A stretch of 64,000 nt of DNA from contig NC_089735.1 of NCBI RefSeq assembly GCF_035083965.1, positions 12,088,501 to 12,152,500 of the forward strand, in the 5' to 3' direction. The notes under the pieces are model-generated. The model was not told the origin of the DNA. It ran no database searches and saw nothing but the letters and a program-made list of their open reading frames with translations. This stretch comes from Branchiostoma lanceolatum. Its lineage: Eukaryota > Chordata > Leptocardii > Amphioxiformes > Branchiostomatidae. The translations under genes and the position numbers were made by a program. Below, piece by piece: positions 1 through 11,376 of this stretch (positions within the stretch are counted from its first letter, which is position 1; every line of letters begins with the position of its first letter).

Positions 1-2560
1 CTGGGAGTCAGCAGAGCCGACTGGAGAGTTCTGGCGGAAAACAGAACATCCTGGAGGGAGATGTCTGCAGCCGACATGCATCTGCCCTGATGCTTGCGGT
101 TGATTAATTGAAGCATTGCGACATCGAAATCAACTCTCTAGACTGGAGCGATCGCCGGCCAATGCTTTTTGTTGCGAAGTTATCAATTTGTTGCATGTAT
201 CATATTTGCTACATCATCTGCCTTCCACCTGACCCGGAGTAAGAAAGGCTAAGGCCATAGGGTTGTCCAATCTGAATAAACGCTATCTACTCACCATAAA
301 GTTAGACCTACTGGCCGTATATAAGCTCCTAATGTGTCCTTGGAATGCTCATCGACGTTTCTTCAAATCATGACTTGCGATAAATGTGCGGCCTTAACCC
401 ATAGAGTTTTTCAATATTGGATATTGTAAGACGTATAGCTATTGAATTTCCTTGCAACTTTTAAGATGCAACGGCTTACGAATCCCATGCATTATCTACC
501 TCAAAATCTAAATTGGAGTATGGTTTTCGATAAAGCTATCAATTTGTCGGTTGAACTATGTGAACTGTGTCATCCATCTGTATGGTATCGGTAGCGATAC
601 TTCTGATGAGTTACGTACTGCTAAGTCTACCAGACCTGCCGAAGGACATACGTTTGGAAGTGGTATGTTCTGATTACTGCACATCGGGGTGTATCTTTAA
701 GCTCATCTTGAACTGTGATAGGTTCTCTATTATGTCCAGGATTTACTTTCTTGACATTCGAAACCGAAGACTAAAAAGTACACTGCCTCATATCATCTAT
801 CCCGTTGTGTAAGTATTTGACCGATGGGGGACCACAAACAGTTTTCTCCGGCTTTCTCGGTTTTGCATTCTTTTAGCGTTTGATCCCTGTGCATTATCTG
901 ATATTCACCGTTGGCTAATCCACTTTTAAAGGCTACCTCCTTAGACGTTTTCCTGTAGGAGTCTTAGCTAGTCCCTATGACCGTGACACGTGAAAGTTCA
1001 CTATGATCGAGTTGCGTGATAATATTCAAAACTCCAGTGGCTGGGTCGGGATCAAAGCTTCTGACTTTGTGGTTGAGAAACTGGATTGCTACTGTATTAT
1101 TTAACCTCTCCCGTGACCCCCTTGAAGAAGGTTGAGGCTTTGGGGTTTATTCAATACTAAATAAGTGATATTTACTTCCCTGCTCACACATCAAACAACT
1201 CAGCGTGTCAAAGCTTTTAAGGCATCCTCAAGGTTACCAACGGCGTTTTCTTCAAATCAATTCAGGCGATAGATACGTACAGGTGGTCTACATTCATAGC
1301 CTTTTCAGTAAAGCATGTCACGAGATGAAGTGATTAGATTTCCTTGAAACTTTTGAAATATTAGGGTTTTAAAACGTGAATATAATCTACTGATGACTCC
1401 AAGTCCACCTGTCATCTAAAGAAATGCATTGATTTTTTTTTTGCCTAAAGGACGAATCTAATCAGCCTGTATAATTGTCAATTGTTCCACTTCATCTGCA
1501 CATAATCCGATTTGTAATACTCCGCTGCCACTTTCCAGTCGCAGAACACCAATAAAAGAGGATTCAGAATCTTAAAGTACGAGAAGAGAATCTCAAACGC
1601 CCAGCTTACTTTCTTTTGAAAAGACGTTGGAGTTCTCTGCTTTTGTGGAATGTGATTCGGAAACAAAAATACAAAAAGTGATAAATACGGAAACAAAGAC
1701 CTTTCAGAAAAGGGTGGGATGAAAAATCGACCCAACGAGGACCCTAGTTTCGGGTGTCTTGATGTTGAAGATCGAGGTATTTTTCAAACATTAACGGGAG
1801 TAGCAGAGCTTCGAATGGCATGGAACAGTCATCTATCATTGGAAAATACATGACTAGTCTGCAGACGTGAAGGTTAGCGTAGATCTCTAAGTTTCCTTTC
1901 TCTAAAAGTTAACTCAGTAGTTGACTTTTGGCAAACGAGTTTGTCTCTTCTCGTTACTTCACCCCAGGGATTGAAGTATTGTTTTGGTAATTTGGATTTA
2001 TGTCTATGCGTGTCAGGATTTTTTGTTGCAATTTCCAATACAGTGTAACGTTGCCATACATATACAGTGCTAAGATTTTTATTTGTGGATTTGAAGGGTA
2101 GCAAAGCAGTGTGGGTAAGGGGCTGAGGTCTGGCGTCTCTGGTTGCCTTGTTGCAATAGAAGGGTTTTTCCACAAACTAAATCATTGTGTCCTATTTACG
2201 TGAGATTAACTAAATTCAGTATCAAAAATGTGTGAGTATGATGGAAAGTTTCTTTCACCATGTCTTCTGTAGCGTTGCAAATCAAATCATGAATGCAAAA
2301 GGCATTTTTCCCTCTCCGATTTATCTTCAAGCGACAGCATCGCTTTGGGTTATTCAGATCACAGTGTATTTTTCCTGATAATCTAGACTAATTTATCTTT
2401 TGTTCCTTATGTCTGTTTTTCCTAATCGAACTATTTATCAACGGCACCTCTATATTTTGATGAATCTCATCTGCTACTGAGCAATGGCACCAGTGCACGG
2501 AAGTTTTTGATAGATAGTAGTTGATGAATGAAAAATAAAGGTGATGAATATATAAAACTG
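1..2560. other. Intergenic DNA, no gene recognised
   Basis: Every frame is broken by frequent stops. The longest open stretches (81 codons at 567-812, 99 codons on the minus strand at 1874-2173) resemble no family I know and lack exon-like composition. I see no RNA gene and no clear repeat boundary here. Confidence 0.5.
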
Positions 2561-2565
2561 TTACA

Positions 2566-2655
2566 GGTCGTTTCGCTACATTGACTGCTCGCTAAAGTAT
2601 GTTTCGCTACATGACAAGTCGTTTCGCTACATGTTAGAGGTCGTTTCGCTACATT
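2566..2655. repeat. Short imperfect tandem repeat containing GTTTCGCTACAT
   Basis: The string GTTTCGCTACAT (usually GTCGTTTCGCTACAT) occurs four times in about 90 bp, with spacers of unequal length. It looks like a degenerate minisatellite. No function is suggested by its surroundings. Confidence 0.7.
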
Positions 2656-3008
2656 TGATTGTTATTTCTATAGACAGACTAATCACAATCTGTATCTTCA
2701 GAAGTAAATAAATGAAATCATAACATCTATCTTGAATTTATTTTCTCTTGAGTCCCTAAATGTACGAACGCCGTAGGAAAATCATCGGGCCCACGGCTTC
2801 ATGCGACCGCCAAACATGTTTTCCATGGTATCAAACTAGAGGGATCAGCTTTGACTAATGTGGCCGACATCGAAGAGCTCCCGGATGCCATTAGACTAGC
2901 CAGTATTTGATAGTGTCTCATATGGTAGACGAGAGGCCTTGCTCTGAACTTGTACGTTTCCTCGATTCTACTTTTTCTTTCTTCTCTGGCCTCTTTGTGG
3001 AACCTGGC

Positions 3009-3096
3009 TAATCTCCAAGCAGATCTATAGGTTGCGTAGAGCGTATCCAACTGGCAGAAGAAGTTCTTCGTAACCTATAGATCTGCTTGGAGATTA
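3009..3096. mobile_element. 88-bp foldback MITE (TAATCTCCAAGCAGA family) with 9-bp target duplication
   Basis: The ends are inverted copies beginning TAATCTCCAAGCAGATCTA and the arms pair for over 20 bp, so the whole element folds into a hairpin. It is flanked by a perfect 9-bp direct repeat GAACCTGGC at 3000-3008 and 3097-3105, which fixes the boundaries. A 9-bp duplication is typical of Mutator-like elements. There is no coding capacity. Confidence 0.88.
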
Positions 3097-3113
3097 GAAC
3101 CTGGCGTCTCTGT

Positions 3114-3500
3114 ATCTTTTTTTATACATGTGCTTAAATTATGCTACTATCTATATAGACATGCAAAACATCATATACCATGCATGGAAAATATTTGGAA
3201 CTAAAAAGTTTTCATATACGTTCTGCAATAAGCTAAACACATTCTATTTCAAATTTCCCCCTCTATGATCACGAATGAAAGCAGCTGTTAAAAGTGGCCA
3301 CCAAATTTTCTATTTATACATGTGCATAAATTATGCTACTGTCTATATAGACATGCGAAACATCATATACCATGCATGGAAAATATTTGGAACTAAAAAG
3401 TTTTCATATACGTTCTGCAATTAGCAAAACACATTCGATTTCAAACTTCCCCCTCTATGATCACGAATGAAAGGAAATGTTTCAAGAGGCCACCATATTT
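3114..3500. repeat. Two-copy tandem duplication, period about 192 bp
   Basis: The sequence from about 3121 recurs from about 3313 with few differences, including the strings CATATACCATGCATGG and CCCCCTCTATGATCACG in the same order. It is non-coding. Confidence 0.85.
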
Positions 3501-3934
3501 CCTATTCATTGTTTTTTCTTTTCATTCCTCTCCAGCATGTCTTGATTGCATCTTGCAATACGCTTTAAATAGACTTTCATTATATAAAAACCTAACTGCC
3601 TGTCTCAGATCCTGTGCCAATTGATTTATCGTCGGTACGAATCGCTTGCGGCTGGGAATGAAAGGGAATCCTTCGCAGCCCGCTGGACTGCTATACCATT
3701 GGTGATAACATCTCTCACTCTTCCCTGACCTAGGCCTTTATAATGTCCATTCTAAGACGTCCTTTCATCTTTCCCTTCTTAAGTAGAAAACAGTAAAACG
3801 CGGTTCTTTTGCTACGCATCTTCGCAAAACAATTTATCTTCTAGACAAGAGTCTAATGTCTTGCCTCTCCCCATTAGTGTATTTCATACTGTCACAGTTA
3901 ACTTTGCAACATTTTCTCACCTTTATCTACTAGA

Positions 3935-4180
3935 AGCATACGGTAGGTCGTAAGTTCGATCCCCGGCCGGGTTATACCAAAGACTTTAAAATTGGTACAT
4001 ACTGCTTTCTCTGCTTAGCACTCGGCATTTGGGAAAAAGGATGGAAGTTAACACACTACTACCAATGGACTAGCCCCCTACTGTAGTGATTGCACAAAGT
4101 TATGTGGCCCCAGGGCTACTCAAATGGAGATGGGCACCGCCCTATGCACCATCGGTGCGGGAAGGAACTTTGACTTTTGA
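3935..4180 (+). mobile_element. tRNA-derived SINE fragment (same family as the one near 42,640)
   Basis: A B-box-like string GTTCGATCC lies near 3955. It is followed by ATACCAAAGACTT and, near the end, by CAGGGCTA, ATGGGCACCG and GGTGCGGGA. These blocks occur in the same order at 42,750-42,940, so this is a second member of one SINE family. The 71-codon open frame starting at 4086 is SINE sequence, not a gene. Confidence 0.65.
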
Positions 4181-4973
4181 TCTGCTAGACGCTAAATTCA
4201 ATCTGAAACAGGTGAGAGGTGGGTCGTTTGGTTACAACCCAAGCATCTTTGGTTTGATCCCGAAACTTTTCAAGGGTTACACCTTCTTGTATGTCCTATG
4301 AATATTACATACCGTCTTGCTCCGCATGGTTGTGTAAGTTTATATTCGCCCACGTAAAGAACGTGATATATGTTCGGAAGGGTCATCGTGAAACACGGAC
4401 CCATTTCTCAGGAAATTGAAAGGAAACATCGTCGATATTTCGTACCCCTCGAGAGACGCCCTGCATACTCAGTATGACCCCTGTTTCGGTGTAATGGGTT
4501 TTCTGAGGTTGACTATGACCATGGATTGCTATAATCCCGTTTAGATGTACACCAATTACGGTGCTTTATCACTTCAATGGTCGCCATAGGCTCTCTGACG
4601 CAGATATTCTTCATAAAAATGTCAGGTATTTTTCCAAATCTATGACTTTTCCCGCCATATTAAAGCTACATGGAATATTTCTGAGATTTTATGTACATAT
4701 CATGATTACCCCTACTTGTAAAATAGAGGTATTCTACATACGATAACCACTTGAAAGGCCTGGATATGTTTGAATGGGTTTTCGAACATGAAATTCAAAT
4801 GACTCTGACTCTCTGTGACCTACCATATCAATGTTTTGCTGCCAATTAGTAACGTTTCATAGACCTGTAGTTCATGAAAGTGTTTCTGTCATATCTGTTA
4901 ATCCAGGCGGTTAATTGACATCTTACTGGGTGCCTCTGGGATAATGCAGCATATGATAAGAGTCTACAACAAG

Positions 4974-5108
4974 TATTCTCCAGGCAGAGGTTTAGATCGG
5001 GGGGGGGGGTTGCAGTGGCCGGGATTTTTAGCACTGCCCTCCCTTCACATGAAGGCCACTACTACCCCCCCCGCCCCCCCCCCCATCGAAACCTCTGCTT
5101 GGAGAATA
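4974..5108. mobile_element. 135-bp foldback MITE (TCTCCAAGCAGA family) with 9-bp target duplication
   Basis: The left end reads TATTCTCCAGGCAGAGGTTT. The right end reads as TATTCTCCAAGCAGAGGTTT on the other strand. A perfect 9-bp direct repeat TACAACAAG flanks it at 4965-4973 and 5109-5117. The interior carries a G tract and a C tract that also pair. It has no gene. Confidence 0.88.
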
Positions 5109-5644
5109 TACAACAAGGGCAAAGGAAGGAAAGGCTTGCCTTACCTTGCTTTTTTAAAGATGCAACGGCTGGATACGTTTTTCGCTATTGTATCACTCTT
5201 AATGAGGAGAAAAATAGCATTATAAGTTTGATCTGAGTAAAACGCAACTTTTCTAAAGGCAAAGCAGTCATCCTCAAAATTTAGGTGAAGCATCTATTAC
5301 TTTTCAAGTAGCTAGAAGTCACGCAATGCGGCTTCGCTACTCTTCTAAACATACAAACAATTAGTGCTTCGTATAGGTCAGATTCTAAAATGTCTCTCAA
5401 CTGTTATCTTTTGGGAAATAAGGAATCCTCACTTCTTTGATCCATGCCGTCTCCGCTGTCTGCCTAGTACACAGATAACTAATTGTGCGTGAACCTCGGA
5501 GGATGCATAGTCTACTGCAGCTATAGTAATGACACTGTGGGACTTTATGACCTACTTCTGTCTGTAGAAGACGCGGTCCCACTTGGGTAAGCTAATGCAC
5601 TAGAAGTATGGCGGTAGTGAATATTTTCTCTGGAGCGCGGTTAC

Positions 5645-5765
5645 TGAAATGAAGAAGAATAACTTTATTGCACGACTATTGTAGCAGGTACAAAGAATGG
5701 CAACAACAGTTGACATAGAACAAGACGTGAGTATGGAATAAAACTATTCACTACAACAAAATTCA
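5645..5765 (-). mobile_element. Possible LINE 3' tail (CR1-like), minus strand
   Basis: Read on the minus strand the segment ends in TGCAATAAAGTTATTCTTCT, a string typical of CR1-like LINE 3' ends in invertebrates. A related TGTGCAATAAAGTTA lies near 40,990-41,010. No reverse transcriptase reading frame is attached, so the assignment is tentative. Confidence 0.35.
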
Positions 5766-6009
5766 AGTTTGGCTAATTATGAGTATCATTATTTTTTTCT
5801 AATAACAAAACAATATTTTATATATTTGCCTCTTTTAGCACTGTGTGAGCTGTTGCATCTAAAGATATAGGCAAAGCTATCTGTAGCATTGAGCGTCTTA
5901 AAATCAGAAGTACATGTACTTGAATTGATAAAGGTGAATAACTAGTCTGTGCAACCCAAACTCCGCTATCGAAGGCTGTAATAATGATTTTCTTGCCTTG
6001 ATAACTTCT

Positions 6010-7960
6010 TCAAATCGCACGTTTACATGCAATGAATGGAGGGATATGATGATGAACCATCACATATTGTTGATAAGACTTGCCCTGACTTATACCAACA
6101 ATTATATTTACTGGTACTGAGTCACTGTATGCGTTTCCGTACAATGTGTTAACATGTTGTTCCGGATGGGTTTCTTCTTTTTCATATCCCAAGACCATGA
6201 TGGGTTAATCCCAGCACGATGTCCAATTTCCTGAACAACCAATTTGACCTCGCGTCTTCAATCCCTTGTATTGGTGAATGAAGAACTCACACTGAAGCAA
6301 GACTTTGTTCTGAGTCGAAGTTTCCTTCTTATCCTTTCCAAACTTCACACTTAGTCCTGATTGGCAAGTATTCAATATGTAGTCTTACCTGTACTCCTTC
6401 CGATCCATATGTCTTCTTAATCGTCTTCAACCAACTCTTAAATGGCCCGAGGCCTGAACTTACGTCTTCAACAACGTCTTGTCCAGTTCTTTTATTGTTC
6501 ATTGATAAAACTTGTCCTGGTTAAGAAACGGAAGTCTGATATAAATCTGTGTGCGTTTAAGTACAAGAAATGTTTCCTTCCTTTTTTGTCCCCTAAGACC
6601 ACAATAGATAAACCCCAATTATACAGTCAGTCTCCCTTGAATTGGTGAATGGGCAGCTAACACCAAAGCAGTACTTTGTTCTGAGTCTAAGTTTCCTTCT
6701 TGTCCTTTCCAAACTTCACACTTAGTCCAGATTGGCCTTCCGATCCACATGTCTTCTTAATCATCTTCAACCAACTCTCAAAATGGCCCTAGGCCTGAAC
6801 GTACGTCTTCAACAACGTCTTGTCCCGTTTTTTATCGTTCATTGATAACACTTGCCCTGGTTAAGAAACGGAAGTCTGATACAGATCTGTGTGCGTTTAA
6901 GTACAAGAAATGTTTCCTTCCTTTTTTGTCCCCTAAGACCACAATAGATAAACCACAATTATACAGTCAGTCTCCCTTGAATTGGTGAATGGGCAGCTAA
7001 CACCAAAGCAGTACTTTGTTCTGAGTCGAAGTTTCCTTCTTGTCCTTTCCAAACTTCACACTTCGTCCAGATTGGCAAGTATCCAATATGCAGTGTTACC
7101 TGTACTCCTTCCGATCCACATGTCTTCTTAATCATCTTCAACCAACTCTCAAAATGGCCTTAGGCCTGAACGTACGTCTTCAACAACGTCTTGTCCCGTT
7201 TTTTATCGTTCATTGATAACACTTGCCCTGGTTAAGAAACGGAAGTCTGATACAGATCTGTGTGCGTTTAAGTACACCAAATGTTTTCTTTCTTTTTTGT
7301 CCCCCAAGACCCTAATGGATAAACCACAAGAAGAATGCCCGTCTCCCTTGTATTGGTGAATGGGCAGCTCACACCAAAGCAGTACTTTGTTCGTTCTGAG
7401 TCGAAGTTTCCTTCTTATCCTTTCCAAACTTCACACTTAGTCCTGATTGGCAAGTATTCAATGCGCAGTGTTACCTGTACTCCTTCCGATCCATATGTCT
7501 TTTTAATCATTTTCAACCAACTCTCAAAATGGCCCGAGGCCTGAACTTACGTCTTCAACAACGTCTTGTCCCGTTCTTTTATCGTTCCTTAGAAAGACTA
7601 GCCCTGGTTAAGAAACGGCAGTCTGATATAGATCTGTGTGCGTTTTAGTACACGAAATGTTTCCTTCCTTTTTTGTCCTCTAAGACCCTGATAGATAAAC
7701 CACAAGAAGAATGCCCGTCTCCCTTGTATTGGTGGATGGACAGTTCACACCAAAGCTGTACTTTGTTTGTTCTGAGTCGAAGTTTCCTTCTTATCCTTTC
7801 CAAACTTAACACTTAGTCCTGATTGGCAAGTATTCAATATGCAGTGTTACCTGTACTCTCTCAAAGCCATCTGTCTTTTTCAACCAACTCTTAAAATGCC
7901 CCTAGGCCTAACCTTACGTCTTTGTCCCATTCTTTTATCAGTCGTTCACTGCAAAACTCT
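6010..7960. repeat. Satellite-like tandem array, period 340-376 bp, about five and a half copies
   Basis: The string TTCTGAGTC followed by AAGTTTCCTTCTT recurs at about 6308, 6679, 7019, 7394 and 7770, giving periods of 371, 340, 375 and 376 bp. Other blocks recur in fixed order: CTCCTTCCGATCCA, AACAACGTCTTGTCC, and GTGTGCGTTT followed by GTACA. A decayed partial copy begins near 6010. The shorter 340-bp unit lacks an internal block. The 60-74 codon open frames inside it repeat with the array and are not credible genes. Confidence 0.9.
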
Positions 7961-9174
7961 CCTATTACCACGTCATTTATGGTGGACGTCTTAACACCTG
8001 CGGTCCGAAGATAAAAGGAAGATGAGCTACCTGTATTGATCGTCTAATTGACAGTAGCTTATCCCTGATGTATGCCCACACAAGAGTGTCGAAGATTAAT
8101 TACCGAACGGTCTCTAGGTATCGATCCGTAAAATGGGGTAGTCGACTTGAGTTTGCGCTATAGTATGTCAGAATACGCCCCATGGGTTTGGTACAAACGG
8201 GATACGTTATGATTTGCCCCTGTCAAGGACCTTCCTAATTGTTTTCCAGTGGTTTGCAATCACAAGCATATTCCCATGACGACCTCTTCTGTGGGATGTA
8301 AAACTCAATGAACGGATGTCAACTTCAATGTAAGGAGGCAATGGGTAGACGTGAATGAAACTAAGTGTAAATCTCTCTTTATTTACCATTACCTGAATGT
8401 GCTTCCGTTGTACAGATCTATGTTAAGATGCAATATACCGTACAAATGTAAAACTTGATACCTTAATCCCTATCATGTGAATCCGTAGTTTCCTTGATAT
8501 GTCTACCAAGTTTATTCTTCCTTAGACGCTTCATATTATTGACTTTTCTCTCGTGTTATCTGAAAATAATTTTGATATACATTCCGGGGCGCATGGAACA
8601 TTTGACAACATAATACCCAACATAGGATTTATTGGATAGCTAGTGTAATAGCTACAGGAGGGAGCATATAGAGGCGCAAGGTGGATGTCATAACTATTTC
8701 ATTACTTTTATATACTCAACTACAACCTTGGAATTTCGTTTACAACCAGCCCTCATTATAACTTTCTGTTTCCCTGGGGATGAGGTGAGAACCTTCATCG
8801 TGAATTAACATTTCTTGAGACCGTGATCTCATAGTAATGGTAATCCCCTGGTAGCCAGCTAGTTTGACCTATGTGTCTCAGCCTACGTGCGGAAACGCAT
8901 GAACAAGCTGAATATATCGAGAGGCAGTCGTCTCAAAGTCTTTCGTGCAACAAAGAAGTAAAACATGTACGTAGCCTTAGGCTGGCCGGCTATACTCATT
9001 TTCTTTCGTTTGATATACATAATACATCCTAGTGATGTTGATATGGTAATTATCGGAGCCGTTTTGTTATTACCTACGGGAAGGAGGTTAATGACCTTCG
9101 ACAGGAATCCTGTGTTTGTCTGTGTTTGTGTTTTTGTAGCAATAACTCAGAAGTTGGGCATCGTAGCAGTCTTT
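7961..9174. other. Intergenic DNA, nothing recognised
   Basis: There is no exon-like open frame, RNA gene or clear repeat in this stretch. Composition is similar to the flanking intergenic DNA. Confidence 0.4.
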
Positions 9175-9300
9175 CTTTAGTCACTGACGAAAGATAGCGG
9201 ATGCTGTCTGAAACGTCTGCCTGTTTCAAAATTTTATCCAGTTGCTTGAGTAACTATTTTTGGCGTATCTTATTACCTGGATGTCTAACCTTCATCAACG
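9175..9300 (+). mobile_element. Dispersed retroelement 3' end with hammerhead-like core (copy A)
   Basis: The segment runs from TTAGTCACTGACGA to TCTAACCTTCATCAACG. It matches 54,110-54,228 almost base for base, and its second half matches 29,526-29,601. Near its start CTGACGA is followed by AGATAGC, GGAT and GCTGTCT, then GAAACGTC. The arms AGATAGC and GCTGTCT can pair. CTGANGA, stem, GAAA and GTC are the conserved pieces of a hammerhead ribozyme, as known in Penelope-like elements. Stem I is only partly complementary, so this may be a relic. Confidence 0.6.
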
Positions 9301-9302
9301 CA

Positions 9303-10410
9303 TCGTGGCAGTAGTTTCGTGTTTTGGAGAATTATATAGCGACACCCCCATCTTGAAAGTAGTGTGATACACACCGTATAGTCTATTAAATCACCTGTCG
9401 TTTGCCTAATGGTAGCCTGTGTTATACAAGCCGGGGCCAATTAGCTGCCTTCCAACCATAGGTTAGGCTGTGGCTTGCCACACTGCCTTGGTTCCCTATT
9501 GTTATGATAAGCCGACATCGCAAACACCATAATTACTTCACAGAGGTTTGTGTCCTGTAGAATCTTGTCGGTTTTGTGAAGGCTGGATGGGGCTTGATCA
9601 TTTAATTATGGGCGTGTTGTTCATTGCATTGTAACTGTAACTGTGGGTAAATAGCTGAAACCAGTGTGGGAAATTGCATGAGACCCATAATCAATTGCAA
9701 TGCAGATGTAATGTTGTTTGTTACCCTGTCGCATAGCAGAAAATTGGTCACTGATTTACGTGCAATTACGTCCATTTTGCAATTGGAATGAATTATTTGT
9801 TACATCTAATCATAATGTTAGTAATATCATCATGATGTTTTATATCAACGGTTCTGCACAAAGCTCTGTAATAAAGATTGTGTAATATCAAAACTGCAAT
9901 AAGAGTAAGATGTGATATCTCACGCCACGCCATCAATACTACATATATCACTACGTTTTATTGTTTTACCTTCTGTATAAAACTCTATCAGGTAAAAACG
10001 TCTGTTGTTTTTGAAAACTTTTATGTAAGTGATGAAAGTGACGTGATATGGATTTTGACATTTATTGTGCTAAACCTTCCGAATCGAAACGTGGCTGTTA
10101 TCTAAAACAGCGATATAAACCTGTCTGGAAATGATAGCACACAGCGGTAATACAGCTTTAATATGGGAATTACGAGCCTAAGGTGACTTAATATACAGAG
10201 ACGAATTGTTAAGCACCATTTCCATCACAAACCAGTAAAAGATCCACCACAAAGCGCTGTAAAATAGATCCGCTTGCAAAAAAGATAACCCCCAAAACTG
10301 ATTAATGTTTTCCAAACCATATTTCGTCTAGATTAAAGAATTAGATGCAAATATAGATGAGGGATAAGCAACATTTCAAAATTACAAAAGTACAAAATTA
10401 TTAGCTAAAG
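9303..10410. other. AT-rich intergenic DNA, nothing recognised
   Basis: No coding exon or RNA gene is visible. A 75-codon open frame at 9878-10,105 is unlike any family I know and has no supporting signals. Confidence 0.4.
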
Positions 10411-10413
10411 AGT

Positions 10414-10627
10414 TACCGTGTAGTTTTTCCTTTATAATGAATCATAGTTGTAATAATTTCGAACCAAACAAAAATCAAAACCACAAACTTTCTAAATCTT
10501 TCTAATAATTTTTATAAGCTATAGGGTCAGTTTCACGTTACCGTGTGGATTTTCCTTTATAATGAATTATAGTTGAACTAAACAAAAATCAAAACCACAA
10601 ACTTTCTAAATCTTTTGAACAATTTCT
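10414..10627. repeat. Two-copy direct repeat, period about 120 bp
   Basis: TTACCGTGT, TTTTCCTTTATAATGAAT and CAAAACCACAAACTTTCT appear in the same order in 10,414-10,505 and 10,538-10,620. This is a local tandem duplication with no coding potential. Confidence 0.8.
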
Positions 10628-11083
10628 ACCTTGACTCTAAGCTTGGGACACTTTGTAGTAGATAATAAGTTTCAAGCCGGTCCGATGTATACTCCAAGGC
10701 TATGACTGCTGGGTACGGCCTCATTTAGATTTTCATTACTGTAATGTTATAAGTGTCTGCTCCCGACGGTCGCATAAAAACGTGTAAGGTTGGGGGGAGG
10801 GGGAATTGAAGGTCGTCAGCAGCAATATTGGCAAACTTTGCGAACTCATTAAGGTGAAGACTACCGTTATTACCATTGTTCATTGCTGCCGCTCAATAGA
10901 TGAAGCTGTAACCTCGCCGTGTTCTACGCCTACACCACAAGAAGTACGTAATGGTTTGAAAACAAAAATACGTGCAGAGGGTTGGACCCTTAAAATTACG
11001 TGCAGAGGTTTAGACCTTCTGGAAAATTCCACACAACTCAGAGATATTTAAAAAAAAATGGTCGTCGTGACTGATAGCCTAAC

Positions 11084-11376
11084 CTTGAGTTGCTTCCTGA
11101 CGTGGAGAGTGTTGCTGGTCGCCACTTTTAAAAAATCTTCTCCGATTGCTAAAAGACTTTCGCCTCTATCTTTTTTGTATGGGACGTTTTTCTCTGCCGG
11201 ACGGAAATGGAGAAGCCATTTGCAAGCAGTCGTCGTTCTTTGTTTTATTACAACATTTACCAGTCACACATCAGTTCTAGTTTGTCAAATTATAAGCTTA
11301 GTCTAAAATTCCATTACAGTTAACGAACTTATCTGAAGTTGAAAATAGGTCGTCTTGCTACTAATACATATCATGA
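11084..11376 (+). repeat. Dispersed repeat, copy 1 of 2 in the window
   Basis: This stretch of about 290 bp is repeated at 15,541-15,842. Shared strings include GCTAAAAGACTTTCGCCTCT, GGGACGTTTTTCTCTGCCG and CCAGTCACAC. Both copies keep an open frame of 65-82 codons starting with different codons. The frame has no recognisable domain, so I read it as an unclassified dispersed element. Confidence 0.75.

Noticed and set aside
7335-7544. Open frame ending FNQLSKWPEA, reminiscent of a Ty3-type integrase
   Set aside because: The match is about ten residues, the frame stops at once, and the DNA belongs to a tandem array. It is kept only as a possible clue to the origin of the array.
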